64,000 nt of DNA. Origin: Pseudopithomyces maydicus. Taxonomy: Eukaryota; Ascomycota; Dothideomycetes; Pleosporales; Didymosphaeriaceae. How positions within the stretch are numbered: position 1 is the stretch's first letter; each line of letters starts with the position of its first letter. Under the pieces are notes generated by a model that was not told the origin of the DNA, ran no database searches, and worked only from the letters and a program-made list of their open reading frames with translations. Positions 12,111-25,805 of the stretch are shown here, in pieces. The stretch is taken from the NCBI GenBank assembly GCA_026873275.1, contig JANTUC010000012.1:888001-952000 (forward strand). The letters run 5' to 3'. A program made the position numbers and the translations under genes.

Positions 12111-15100
12111 TATAGGGCGGAAGACCGCTAAATAGGTACTGCTTATAAGAAATACCCCTTCTATTATAGTTACTATAGTGTTAAGTTAAGACTAAGAGAG
12201 TCCTAAAAAATATACTACGCAGTTAAATAACAGCTAGTAAATAATATTATAAAAATTTAATAATTTAGCTAACTATTGATAATATATCCTACTAAGTAGA
12301 AACTTAATTATTAGCAATTACTTATATATCACTTATTAGCAGTTGCCGGCCGCGCATTAAAAGATTTATTAAGAAATTTTATATATATATAGTAATAACT
12401 TTATAAAATTTATTACTATTATTATAGCGTTAGAAAGATATATTAAGCAGGATTAAAAAGTAACTCAGCTCTTTAAGGGACTCTTAATATTAATAAAGGT
12501 CTATCTATAGGTCCGGGACGTACAAACCTTAGAGGAGAAGTATATAAAAGAGATAACTAATATACTTAAAAGAGTAAAAGAGTGTTAGAATCCTAACCTA
12601 ATTAATAATATTATACAGCCCTACTCCCTACAGCTATAGGCACAGCGCAATACTCTAATTAGATTATAGTATATTACTTTATAGACTAAGAATTTAACAA
12701 GCGTCTGTCAGCTTCTATTTACTTAAATTATATATTAATTAAATAAGAGCTAAATACTAAGATCTAGGGTTAATAAAGTACAACACCTTATTACTATAGA
12801 TATTTAAAAGGTTAGGGCTGCCTTTATAGTAATCTAGAAAAAGGCTAGCGAGGATAGAATAAATAACTTTAACTAACTTAGAGTTACACTTAACCTCTTA
12901 AATTTTTAGTGTATAAATAAATTACTATAGGACCTAGAGAAGCTAAAGAAATAGTAACTCCTTATAAAAGAGTTTAAAGATAGGTGGCAGCTTTAGTTTT
13001 ATTTAAAGAACTTATCCTTACTTATCCTAATTAACCCCTAGAAAGGAGGGGAGCTTATAAGGATAAGCTTAGAATAGACCCCTTTTATTCCTTAAGTTAA
13101 GAGTTTAGCGAGCCCTTAGACATTTATTATAATAATTAGCTTAATTTCGCCTTATGCTATCTAGATAATAGAATAGATTATAAAGTCTTTATAAGATTTA
13201 CTTATAAGCCTAGCTAAAAAGCGCGTATAGAGAACTACTCTCCTTTATAAAGTATTAATATTACCTATAATAGAGGCAGTACTAGGCCGCCTGTTTATAA
13301 TAGGCGCCCTTACCCTATCTACCCTATTTAACTTAAAAATAATTAGTAATATAACTCTAGCAATAGAGAATATATAGTTTTAGTTAATAAATATAGTAGA
13401 ATTAAATATAAATGGGCTTCTACAGGATATAAAAAGGTGTAATATATCTAGATAGCTTTTATATAGTACCCTAGAACCTCTTCTAACTGTTATTTACTAG
13501 ATTAGCGTTAGACAGTATAATAACTAGAAAGAAATAGTATATGCGAAGCGTTAAGTGCCTAACTATATTAAAGGTGTCTATATTCTCTTCCTTAATAACG
13601 TCGCGTAAGATTAGGAGGATAAATTAATAATATATAATTACGTAGTATAGGAGGGTACCTATTTTTATAAATATAAGTAGTTAGATCGGCAGATAGTGCA
13701 GCTCCTAAAGAAGACTTTAAAAAATAATTATATAAGAAGACGCTGACCTATAATAAGTAAGTAAAACTACTTAGAATATAATATAACGCTTACTACATAA
13801 GAGTCTCTAAGGGACTAGGACACCTAAAGTATAACACAGAATAAGACTAGGCAATTTATTATAAATATATAAAGATTATAGCCAGCCTTATAGGTTTAAC
13901 TACTTAAGCTAAGAATTACGTTATTATAATATATATCTTATTAGTACTCTAGAGCCAGCCTTATTAATAAAGCAATATAAAAGTAGGCACTATTACTTAT
14001 ATTCTTTAGTAATAGGGGGAACGCAGATTTTATAAGATAAATAATTTAATATCTTACTAATTTATACTAGTAAAGATAATTATTATTATTAACTATTTTA
14101 TAGTTGCCAGGACGCTGAGGCTTATATTAATAATTTAGTAGTTTTAAAATATAAAGATAATTACTTAGAATATCTTTAGCAGGGTGCTCTAAGATAATCA
14201 GCTTAGGGAGATTCTAAATAAGTTATATAATATATATAACTTCTACACTCGCTAAATTAATAGGAAATTAAACTTAGGTTAGTGCTAGACTATATACCAC
14301 TCTATTATTTAAACTGTTATGCGAACTGATCTAGAATATTATACTCTATATATAGTGTTATAGAAGTAGTATAAGTTAATTAGCTACCCCTACTATACTA
14401 AGTTTATAAAGTCTAGGGATACGATGTATTTTTATTATATTAACCTAAATATTATGTAAGCAGTGCATAGCAACTTAAAAGTAGAAATAATATAAGAATT
14501 AGTTTTATAAAATAATAAGGATAACAAGAACTGCACTAAGCTATTAGATAGTTTTTATAAGTACTTAGTAAAGTACTAATAATAGTAAGACTTTAAGAAT
14601 CTATCTAAGTTAGGCTATATAGAGGTATAGAAAGATAAGGAAGACTTCCCACCTAAATAGAAAATTACTTATCTTAAGTTTAAATAAAAGAAATACCCTA
14701 TTAAAAATAGGATAATTTATATCTTAGATCTATATCTTCCCTATAGATTGACTAGCGATGCGACTAAGCAATAATATATAATACTATTATAGTTTATTCG
14801 CGTCCAGAATGACGGATATATAATAAAGAATCTAAAAATAGGTACTTATAAGGAAATTATACTTACTTATTAGTGTCTAACTGCAGTCCTGTGTACGCCC
14901 TTAGAATACTTAAATATATTTAGGAGTATTAAATAGCCCTTCCCAAGTAATAGTAAACTAATTCTTAAGAATATAGTCGCGTGGGCGTTAATTTATTAGG
15001 AGTTATAAAATAGTGCTTAGGTAGAATAGGCTCTATATAATTTACTTAGAAGGGAGAATTTTATAAAAGAGAAATAGAAGGAGACAGTATAAGCCTATTA

Positions 15101-15823
15101 TAATAATATTATCGCCTAAACTATCTAAGTATAGGAGACCTATAAGGCGGCTAAAAAGAGGGCCTTTAAACTAGAGTCTACTAAATAATATAAGCTACCA
15201 GATTAATTATACTTCTCTACTTATAGGTAGTATACCAACTTAGCGGCATTTAAAACTAGCTTTATCTAAAATAATATAATAGCAGCTTTTATACAATAGT
15301 AGGGTACTACTAGAGAGGGTTAGAGTGTATAGGAAGAGTTATATAAAAGATAGTTATTATACTCTTCTTAAGAAGGCAAAGTTGTTAGTTAAATTAATAT
15401 ATCTACTATAGTAGGAGGATCTAAGTTCTGGTCTTTTGGTCTTATAATAGGACTATAAGATAAAAAGTTTGGGAGGATTATACTATAGGGAGGTAGTCTC
15501 CCTATAAATAGATAATTTAATTAATTAATTATACAGTATTAAGTAAAGCTTTAGTTAGTATATCCGTCAGGAGAGATCCTTAATAGAAGGATTATCCTAC
15601 CTTTATACCTTAGAACTTAGATAAGGACGACGATAAGACCTTTCTACTAAGTAGTTTTAATTTATTATATATATTATATTGGTCCACTATACCTATATGG
15701 TAACTCCTCCAACCACTACTATTACGGGCGCCCAACGTTCCTGGATTTCTCGCTCTACTAGGGACGTCCGTAGGATCCTGATCAAAAATCCTTATACGCA
15801 CCCAGCACTGCTTCAATATAGTC
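12111..15823 (+). mobile_element. G1b: second tandem G1 copy, 3'-truncated
   Basis: Colinear with 1-3713 at a constant offset of 12110, checked at the start, near 1861 and near 3541, so there is no net insertion or deletion. All eight differences in the first 60 bases are transitions, in both directions, as expected if each copy was mutated separately by RIP. Homology stops near 15823, where unrelated sequence (repeat F) begins, so pol is missing. The last 130 bases (about 15690-15820) are clearly less mutated than the G1a counterpart and keep CA and GG/CC dinucleotides. Confidence 0.88.
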
Positions 15824-15996
15824 TTATTTCAATCTTAGAAGCAGAAGTAAAAAAGTTAAAAATTATAATACTATAATATATAACTTTCTTTAATTTATAA
15901 TATATACAAAAATTATATTAGGCATTAGAAGAAGTTAATACTATAAATATTCTTAGAGCTAAATTAGAAGCTTTAAAATTTAAATTAAATAATTCA
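15824..15996 (+). pseudogene. Short degraded coiled-coil reading frame
   Basis: The frame that runs out of the G1b end continues with ISILEAEVKKLK, then after stop codons ALEEVNTINILRAKLEALKF, ending at a TAA after NNS. Leu spacing and alternating Glu/Lys suggest a former helical coiled coil. Base composition keeps more GAA/GTT codons than the neighbours. It could be the C-terminus of a transposase or of a retroelement accessory protein; I cannot identify it. The join with G1b may be fortuitous. Confidence 0.3.
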
Positions 15997-17025
15997 TAAT
16001 ATTAAGCTCTAATATATTATTAAATATAATTAACTATAAAGCTTTGTTTAAACTGTTATCTACTATTATTTTTTATTACCTATTATTATATAATATAGCC
16101 ATTTATATTAAATAATAGAGCTAAATATACTCTAGCGTTCTCTACTACTACTTTAGTAATTATATAATAGTACGAGTTTAAACTATATTATAATTAAAAA
16201 AAAGTACCTTTTAAAAGCTAGTTATTAATTATATAGTATATAAAATATATTTTTTTACTACTAAGTAGTTGCAAATAGCAATTTTCTTATTAAAAAAAAA
16301 AAAAAAGGGTTATTTAAAACGCGCGCTCTATTTTTAATTATATAACTAAAAATAATAATTTATTAGATTAATTATTACTCCTTTAGGTTATATATATATT
16401 ATAAGTAATTTAAATATACTAGAGGTGCCGGGTTTAAATTATATATATAATAAATTTATTTTATAGCCTTATAACTATCTATTTATATTATTATATTATT
16501 ATATATTACTGCGCTGGCTGCCAGCAGTATTAATAATTATTAAGTTTATTTATAATATTATTAAAATAGCTTGATTATTCTGCGGCTTATTTATATAAAT
16601 AAGATTAAGTTATTTTATAGTACTGTCTTATTATAGTACCAGTAATTACTAGATTTATTAATGATATTATTAAGATAACTTATTAATTATTTTATAACTT
16701 ATATATATAAATAGTGGCGCCCTATTAGGGCGGTATTTATATTATATAATTTTATTATTGAATTTTTTACTGGGTAAAATAGTGTTATAGAGTTAAATTT
16801 ATTTATTTTATAATATTTATTCCTTTATAATCCTATATACTTATTAAATATAAATATTGATTAGTATATAGACGCTTACGCAATTTACTAGATTAATAAA
16901 TATTATATTAAAATAATTATATAATATTATATAATTGTCTTAAGTATTTTCTTTAAAAATATAATACTATTCTTACTTAATAATATTTTTATAAAATTTA
17001 AATTCTCGCCTTTAAGCGTCTCTTT
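15824..17025. repeat. Repeat F, copy 1 (degraded, type unknown)
   Basis: Very AT-rich, with a poly-A run near 16290. The part at about 16690-17010 matches 41920-42250 in the same orientation: a GCGCCC...GGGCG hairpin motif, then a shared stretch of roughly 60-70 bp around TTTAAAAATATA and CTTACTTA. This shows a dispersed family. No reading frame in it could be identified. The right border is the 5' LTR of element A. Confidence 0.55.
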
Positions 17026-17448
17026 ATTATAAACTAGAGTATAGAGGAGGGGGATTAAACACTTATAATAAATAATAAATTTAAAATATAGCTAGATAGG
17101 GTGCTAAGCTACTATTAAAGTCATTATATAATATATTTAGTTACTTAGTAGTACTAAGCACTAAATAAAATATATAATATATTTAATAATTAGTAATGCT
17201 GAGCAGCTGAATAATTTAAGTATATAAAAATTTAAATTTCTTTATAAAATACTTATATTTAACCTATTTATTAATTTGTTATTTAGATTTACTTAGGCCT
17301 TATTATTAATTTAATATTATTTATAATACTAATACTAACTACCCTATTAATTTATTTATATAGTTAATAACCCTTCTCTCTCTATAAGTTATCTTTATTT
17401 AAGAACTAACCTTAATCTTTAAGATTAATTATCTTTATAGTTTTAATA
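17026..17448 (+). repeat. Element A 5' LTR
   Basis: Matches 31116-31490 and, more distantly, the solo LTR at 63032-63467, including the shared block starting TTTAACCTATTTATTAAT and the TACTAACTAC block. By alignment with the solo LTR, which ends TCTTAACA, this copy ends at TTTTAATA (17448). The 5' border is set by where the two A LTRs start to match (TTATAAA at about 17026-17028) and may be a few bases off. Confidence 0.8.
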
Positions 17449-17459
17449 TCTTAAACACT

Positions 17460-19260
17460 TTTAATATAAACAACTTTAATAATCTTACCCTATTTAATAA
17501 TTCTAATAGTAAAACTGTTAAATTAGACTTATATAATAATAATTAATATAAACTTAAAACATAGCTACTCTAACTTAATCTATACTTTTATTATATTAAT
17601 AAGGATATAAAAGATAAGGATAAAGTTATCTTTATTACTATATATATATTAAAGGTAAACTAGTTAACTGGATTTAGCTATATATTAAAGTATACCTTTT
17701 AATAGAAAATTAAGAAAGAGACTAAATTGACTAATTTATTAAAAATTATAGTACTTTTTATATTTAGATTAAATAACTTTTTAATTTAATTAATAAAAAT
17801 TTTTACGCTAAAAAAGCTATCTGATACTTTTAATAAATATATTTAGTAGCTAAATATACTGCAAAGTTTAAATATTATATTATATAAACTTATTAGAACA
17901 ACGACTCCCTACGTAAAATATATAAATAAAGTTTTAAAAAATTTATATATAAAGAACTTTTACGCAATAGAGTTGTAATTAATATAATATAAAAACTTTA
18001 TAATAAAACTATTAGAATTGATATAAAATAGTATAAATTATACTAAAAATATAAGAATTATAAGAAATTCTAATTTATATATAGTAAGTTAAGCGGACAA
18101 ACCAGTTACTATATAATTACTATTAAATAATAGATTATAAATAACCCCTACGACTACTAGCCGATAAAACTAAATAACATAATAATAAAAAAGGAGGAGA
18201 AGAAAACTAAAATATATAATAAAATTTTTAAAAATATTATTAGGTTAAATTAACTTAAGCGCGCCTTTAGTAAACCTTAAAAAGGGACCTTATTTAATTA
18301 AAAGAAGTAATATATTTATTTTAATTATAATAAATTAAATTATATTATTAGGAACTGCAGATCTAAGAATAAAGTTATTAAATAATTAAATATAATTACT
18401 ATTACTAATAACTAGGACGACAAAGATAAATAAGTTATTATTAATAAAATAAGTAATATAGACCTAAACAAACACTTAGACTTAAATAGTTTATAATTTT
18501 ATAAGGATCTGTATAAAGAACCTATTAATAACTTTAAATTTATATAAGTATAAGTACCTACGCTATATTCTTAAGCTAAATTAATTAATATTATAAAATA
18601 TTTTAATAAACTTACGCAAATAGAACCTCTAAAAAAGAATTCTAATTATAGAATAAAGATTTTTTTAAAGGATTAATTCTATACCTAAATAATTAATAAT
18701 TTAAGTACATTAGTAAAGCTAATATTAAATAGGGATAAAAAAGATACTAATAATAATTAAAATAAAAAGTCTAAAAAAATAAGAAAGAAACCTACGAACC
18801 AAATTATATACTAAATTATTAAAATTTTAAATATATATATATTAATTAAAAATTATATAACTATAATTAGTATACTATCTACTATAGGGCTAAAGAAGAA
18901 TATTAATTCCCCTTTAAATAATTTTATTATTAATAGAAATAATTTGACTGCCTAATTAATAATTATAATATATATTTTTAGGATAAGTAAACTTAATAAT
19001 ATTTTTTAGAATATCTTAAAGGAGAAAATATAATAATAATATTTATTATTAATAGTATATACACACAAGAATATTAGTAAATATATTTATATAAGGATTA
19101 TTAGAAATATATAAGAACTAAAATTATATTTAAATTTAATAAAAATAAATAATTTAATATAATAGAAGTAAGTAAACCCTTTAAATATAAATAAATAAAT
19201 AAATAAGAAAGGTAAGTAATCTTTTTTAGGCTAATAAGTAGATTTAGTAGAGTTATAATA
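17460..19260 (+). pseudogene. Element A gag (capsid and zinc knuckle)
   Basis: Reading through stops gives a gag-like segment near 17525-17640 (KLKTQLLQLNLYFYYINKD, then DKVIF), which resembles the capsid region of fungal chromoviruses. A zinc knuckle is readable at about 18317-18358 as YFNYNKLNYIIRNC. Three of the four ligand positions (Cys, Cys, His) now read Tyr through C-to-T or G-to-A changes, and only the last Cys survives. The gag protein would package the RNA into virus-like particles. Many in-frame stops. Confidence 0.7.
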
Positions 19261-19319
19261 GAATTAAATATATTAATAACTAATTAGGTATTATTTATTA
19301 AGCTACTAGTAATACTTAA

Positions 19320-22252
19320 TAAAAGAATATAAATTAAAGTTTTACTAGATTTAGGAGCCTAAAAAAAATTTATTTTAAAAAAGACTATTTAAAGAGCTAG
19401 ACTTAGAAAATAATTTAAAAATACTTTTTTAACTATTTATATTATAAATAGATACTGATTACTAGGATAATTAAGTATATAATATAAAATTATAATAACA
19501 CTTAAAATCTATAAGTACTAAAAGAGGATTATTTTAGATATTTTAAATATAAGTTAATATAACTTAATTTTAAGTATCCCCTAACTACAAAAGTATAACC
19601 TATAAATATATTAGGGAAAGAGAGAGCTTTTAATAAAGAATTATAAATATATACTATAATTAAAATTTATATATTATATAACGCTGATAGCGGATAAGAG
19701 TATAATTAATAATTTAAATTTATAATAAAAAATTAATAAATCAAAATTACTCTTAGTAGACGCTGGCAGGCACTACTAGATTAAAAAATATAAAAAAAGA
19801 AATATATAATTTATAATATTTCTAATAAATATAAAGAATAGAGTTATTTATTTTAAGAAGAGGAAGGAAAAGTAAATTTACTTAAATATTAACTCTAAAA
19901 TTATATAATTAATTTAAAAGAAGGGAAAGCGCTACCCTTTAAACTATTATATAATAAGTTAGGAAAAGAACTCTAATAGAAAAAGAATTTTATTAAAAAA
20001 AACCTTAATAAAGAATATATATAAAAATTAAAGTTACCTGCAGTAAGTCTATTTATATTTATATTTAAAAGAAATAGAGAATTATAACTATATATTAATT
20101 AATAAGCACTTAATAATATTATAATTAAAAATAGATACCTATTACTAAATATTTTAAAATTATAAGATAGACTTTTAAGAGCTAAGATATTTATAACTGT
20201 AAACTTAAAAAATAGATACTACCTTATTAGAATAAAAGAAGGTAAAAAATAGAAGATAGTATTTAAATTATAATATAATTTATTTAAATATATAATTATA
20301 CTGTTTAGACTAACTAATATACTAGTAATATTCTAGGAATTAATTAATAATATACTTAGAAACTACTTTAATATCTTTATAATTACCTACTTAGATAATA
20401 TTCTTATATACTTAAAAAATAAGAGAGAATACGTAAAATATATTAAAATTATATTAAAAGTTTTATAGAAAGCCTACCTAAGGATTAAATTAAAAAAATA
20501 TAAATTCTATATTATAGAACTAGAGTTCTTAAAATATATTATTAATATAAAAGGCTTTAGTATAAGCCTAAATAAAATTAAAACTATATAAGTATAATTA
20601 ATTTTAAAAATTATAAGAGATATATAAGAGTTCCTAAAATTTTATATATTTAATAAATAATTTATTAAAAATTATTTTAAAATTACTATATCCTTAACGG
20701 CACTAACTAAGAAGGATATAATATTTAAATAAATAAAATAATATAATTAAGCTTTTAAACAGCTAATATAAATAAGTATTAGTATACTAATTTTAGTTAC
20801 TTTTAGAAGCGACGAACTACTATATATAAAAAATAATATAAGTAACTTAGCTATTAAAGTATATATAAAATAAAAAAGGGATAGATAGTAGCACCCTATT
20901 ATTTATTATTTATATAAATTTATTAATATAGAAACACGCTATAATATTTATAATAAAAAATTATATATTATTATTAAAGCACTTAAGCACTGGAGAATTT
21001 ATATATATAAATATTTAAAATTTACGATTTTTATAGACTATAAGAACCTATTATAATTTATAATAATAAAAAAATTAATGCCGTAATAAGTGTAATAATT
21101 AAAAACCCTTAAATAGTATAAATTTAAAATTCTATATATACTAGGAAAAGAGAATAAATAAATAAATACTTTTAGTAAAAGAAAAATTTTTATAAAAAAT
21201 AAAATTAAAATTTACTTAGTAATTCTTAAAGAAAATAAAGATAGATTACTAGGACTTATAGTAAAATTTAACTAACTGATAATAGTTATTAAGAATATAC
21301 TAAAGGAATAGTAAAAGGAGGTTATATAATAATATTATAATAACCCTTTTTATAGATATCTAAGAATTAGTAAAATAATAGAACTAATCTAATAAAATTA
21401 TAATTTTAAAGGAATTAAGAAAGCTATAATTAATTATATTAAGAAGTATATAGACTACTAGAGAAATAAGTATATAATATATTTAAAATATAGAAAAATA
21501 TAAGCTATTAAAATATTTATAATACTATAAAAAGATATTACTATAGATTTTATTATTAAATTATTAGAGTTTATAGACCTAGCTATAGAAGTTAAATATA
21601 ATATAATATTAATTATTATAAATAGATTTATAAAGTATACTAAAATAATACTTTATAAAAAGGAATGCACTGCAGACCAGCTAAAATATTTTATATTTAA
21701 TAGACTTATAAGATACTATAGTATACTAAAAATAATTATTAGCGATAGAAATAAACTCTTTATATCAAATTATTAAATAATACTTATAGCACTTATTAAA
21801 ATAAAATAAAAACTATTAATAGCTTATTACCTACAGACGAATAAATAAATAAAATATATTAATTAAATTATAGAAATATACCTACGTATTTACTATAATA
21901 AGAAAAAAATAATTAGGTTTTATTATTACTTTTAGCATAAATAATATATAATAATAAAAAATTAGTAATAACTAGAATTACACTATATTATATAAACTAT
22001 AAAAAATATCTATATCTCTTTAATTAAATTTTATTAATAGTTATTGATACAGCAGAAGCAGAGAAAACTATAAAAATTATAAAATAAATATATAAAGAAT
22101 TATAAGAAAATCTTAAAAAGTTTTAATAATAAATAATTTTCTATATTAATAAGAAATAAAAAACGGCACCTTAGTTAAAGAAGAGGGATAAAATATATTT
22201 ATTTATAAAAAATCTTTGTACGCAAAAGAAGAAATATAAAAAATTAAATTAT
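19320..22252 (+). pseudogene. Element A pol, part 1: protease, RT, RNase H, integrase
   Basis: An aspartic protease motif reads VLLDLGA at about 19339-19359 (family: DSGA), followed by KKFILKKTI. The RT active site YLDNILIYL is at 20388-20414 (YLDN for YLDD). The thumb reads LEFLKYIINIKGFS, and the connection reads FLKFYIFNKQFIKNYF. RNase H includes YNIYNKKLYIIIKALKHW at about 20940-21000 and IDYKNL. Integrase core: DFIIKLLEFIDLA at about 21550 and IISDRNKLF at about 21748. The frame is interrupted at 22252 by the target site of element B, just before the chromodomain part. Confidence 0.85.
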
Positions 22253-22874
22253 TATTATAAGGGGTTCCTACTTACCTAGTCTATATAAGGGTAGATAGGC
22301 TTCTCAGGAGTCTTATAGGTATTTAATAGTTAAGTAATAGTTAAGTAATAGGTAATATAAATATTTCTATCTTATTACTAAAAGTAAGATAACTATCTTT
22401 TATAAAGACTAATAATTCTTAATTATAAAAAAGAGCTTCGATTTAGCTATAAGCAAGTATATAAAAATATATAAAAAATTAATTATAAAGAATAAGAAAT
22501 ATATAAAAAGCATTTTAAATTATATATTATTCTGTTTATCCTTTACTATCCCTAGACCTACTAGTCTACTCTTATAGATTCTATCTATTTAGTAAGAGTA
22601 ACTCCCTTTACTCTTATAAATCCTATCTTTTAAATAAAAGTAATTATTTTACTTTTATAAATTCTATCTTTTTAAAAAGAGTAACTGCTTTACTTTTACT
22701 AAAATTTAATACTTTTAGAATTTTATATTCTTAGCAGGATTATATTTATATAATATATTATTTAGCTAGCTCTACTATTTAGTATATAACTAATTATTAC
22801 CTTTATCTTAATTACTAGTATTTTATATATAATTCTTTCCTGCTATCTTATAATTTTTTATTATAATTATAATA
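22253..22874 (-). repeat. Element B 3' LTR (622 bp)
   Basis: Starts TATTATAAGGGG (ancestral TGTTACAAGGGG, as preserved at 55217) and ends TTATAATA. Three tandem 41-bp units (from 22591) against four in the other LTR account for the 40-bp length difference. The preceding ATTAT (22248-22252) is the target duplication. Confidence 0.9.
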
Positions 22875-22886
22875 TTACTCCCCTAT
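22875..22886 (-). promoter_or_regulatory. Polypurine tract of element B
   Basis: On the minus strand AAATAGGGGAGT abuts the 3' LTR, the expected plus-strand primer position, which confirms the minus orientation of B. Confidence 0.6.
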
Positions 22887-23031
22887 TTAAAGTTATTATT
22901 TTAATAGTTTATATTTATTATTATAGCGTAGTTCGCTGGTATTATAATTACCTCTATAATAATTATAGCTATAAAAATAGGAATCCTTATAATATTATTT
23001 TCCTTTTCTTTTATTCTTCGTTCGCCTAACT

Positions 23032-23565
23032 ATACCTAAGGTATTAAAATTATTATTAACTAAAAGATATTATGCGTATACTAATAAAATTTATTATTAT
23101 AATTTAGTAATGCCGATAAAATATACTTATTATATTAAGAAGAAGATTTTAAAATATTTTATAAATATTTTTATTAGAGAGTATATTACGTGCATCGTAG
23201 TCTACATAAAGTATAATTTTTAAATTCCTAAGAAAGAGTAGAAGCGCATTTAAGTAATAAAATATTAAAAATATATTAAGCTTTTAGCTGCTAAAGTAGA
23301 GGTTATTTATTTAAAATTTAAAATTACTTAGGCTAAGGAGGAGGAGTAGGCCTTTATTATATATAATACTTATATAATTAATATAATAAAGACTTTAAAG
23401 AAGGAAGTTTTAAAGAGTAGAGCTATTACTATCTTTGTAATACTACCTATATTATTAATTAACTTAAATTAATTATAAGCTAATCCTTCTTCTTTACTTA
23501 ATTTTTTTATCTTTTAATCTTTCTATCTTTTTAGCTAATTTTAAACTAGGCGTCCCCTTATATAA
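23032..23565 (+). pseudogene. Antisense accessory ORF of element B (Cys-rich + coiled coil)
   Basis: Runs opposite to B pol, between the pol 3' end and the 3' LTR. From ATA CCT AAG at 23032 (likely former ATG) about 178 codons can be read to TAA at 23563-23565 with only interrupted Gln/Trp-type stops. The first part has spaced TAT/TGC codons (KRYYAYTNK, YTYYIKK, ITCIVVYIKYNF), then IPKKE. A helical part follows: KLLAAKVEVIYLKFKITQAKEEE, with TAG read as Gln (quoted in pieces: KLLAAKVEV, LKFKIT, AKEEE), then INIIKTLKKEVLKSRA. This is the same architecture as the antisense frames in A and C. The Cys-rich half suggests zinc binding; function unknown. Confidence 0.6.
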
Positions 23566-25805
23566 TTATTTTAAAAATAGTATATTAATTTCTATTAGCG
23601 AAAGTTCCTTAGTAATTCTTTATAGTTTATAAGGTTTTTTTTAATTTCTAAGTATTATACTGCTCTAACCATTCTTTCTACTTTATTAAATATTATTATT
23701 AACCTTTATTTATTTATAGGTCCTTAATAGCTTTAATCTTATACTTATTATTTACTAATTCTAGCTAGATTTTAATTAGAGCGCTTAGAAGTGTTAGTTC
23801 TAAAAGATTTTTATAAAAGATAGGGTATATTTTAGTTCTTTATAGTAAAAGTAGTTTACTTATAATTAGTCCTTTAGTCTTTATAACTTTAAAGGGTCCT
23901 ATCTATAAATAGTCTAGTTTTTTACTTAGTCTCTTAGTTTTTAAATTTTTTTATAATAGGAAAATTTTATCCCCCTTTTAAAAATTAGTCTCTTAATTCT
24001 TTATTTATTTATATTTATAGATGCTAAGAGGGCCCTTTTTATAATTCTTTTATAAAGGATATTATATAGTTCTTTTATCCTTTAAGCCTTATTTTAAGTT
24101 TCTATAAAAATACTTTCTATATCTCGCAAATTTTAATAAGTAACCGGCTTATATCTATAGTTTATATAGTATAGTAAATATTCTATTATATTTAATTTAG
24201 TTCTATTATATACTAGCTGTGCTATTAGTAGTAGTTTTATTTAATTATTTTATTACTTATTAATATAGAATCTTAGGTACTATTCTAGTATCTAGTTATT
24301 TCTTTCTATTTATCTATTTATTTATAAATAGAAACTTATTAACAGCTTCTAATTTATCTCTAATATTATAATAAATATATTCTAGTATTTAGATATAAAG
24401 AGCTTATTATAGTTTATAATAAGTTCTTTTAGTAGGCTGTGTTTTATAAATAGTGTATTATTAATTTTATAAGCTAGTTCTTCTATTATCATAAATTCTT
24501 TTATAAGCCTAAACTTTACAGCTTTTATAAGTCTATCTACTATTATTATAATAGTATCGCATATTTATTTTATCCCTAATTATAGCGATTTTGGAAGTTT
24601 TATTATAAAATCTATTATTATACTCTACTATAACTGTTAGGCTGCTAATAATAATTATAGGAAATTATAAAACTTATATCTCTTAGGCTTATTTTTATAG
24701 TAGGCTAAATAGTTACTTATCTCTTTAATAATTATCTATTTAAGTTTAGGGATAGCATATTTATTTATAATATATTATATTATTTTTTTATACTTAGGTG
24801 TCCCCATTCCCTAGACTTATATAGTTTTTTTATTAGTTTAGGTGCCTCCTATATTCCTATAATAATTTATCCTTAATAATTTATTAGTTTAACTAATACT
24901 TTTTATACTTTAAGTTTTAAAGATTATTTATTTTCTTAAGATTTTCTAAGTTAATTATATTTTAAAGTCTCGTCGTGCCCTTTTTAAAGTATTATATTAT
25001 ATAATTCTAGTTTATCTTTAATTAAATTAATTCTTTTATTTAAGGTATCTATTACTCTGTTAAGGATTCCTAAGTAATAGTAAATTATAAAGTTAAAGTT
25101 TGTAAGGAACTTTATCTATTATACTTATTATTAGTTAAGTTTCTTTATTAATATAAAGCTAGTAAGGTTTATATAGTCTATTTATACTTTAATTTTTATA
25201 GGCGCTCTTATAAGCTGCGTTTCCTATTATTTAAAAGTATTTACTACCCCTAATAATTCTTTATTATAAATATTGTAATTTAGTTCTGCTCTAGAGAACT
25301 TTTATAAATAAAAGAATATTAATTTTTACTTTCTATCCTTATACTATTATATAAATATTACTCTTAGTGCGTAGTTAAATATATTTATTTTAATCTAGAT
25401 TTTCCTTTATAAATTAAATATTTATAAAAGGAGTGCTAAGAGAAATAATTTCTTTAAATTTTTAAATACTATATATTATTTCTCTTTTTACTTAAATTCT
25501 ACTTCTTTTTTTATAATCTCTATTAAGGGTGTCGTTATCTTAAAATAGTTAGTAATAAACTTTTAATAGAAGTTAGTAAATCCTAAAAAGAATTAAATAT
25601 TTTTTACTAACTTAAGTTATAATTATTTTTATACTATAGCTATTTTTTTAAGGTTTATAGTAATTCCTTCTCTTAAAATAATAAATCCTAAGTACTTAGT
25701 TTTTATTATATAGAACTTACACTTATTTAAATATAAAAGTAATTAGTATTCTTTTATCTTTTCTAGTACTTTTTATATATACTATATATGTTTTTTAAGC
25801 ATTCC

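Noticed and set aside
15610..15876. Overlapping open frames on both strands at the G1b end
   Set aside because: They exist because RIP, and hence stop density, drops at the edge of the duplication. Neither shows a domain, and the G1a counterpart does not preserve either frame. Only the short helical tail after 15823 was kept, at low confidence.
16713..16735. tRNA-like or other structural RNA at the GCGCCC/GGGCG hairpin
   Set aside because: Only one arm pair is visible, with no tRNA cloverleaf or conserved T-loop; it recurs as part of repeat F.
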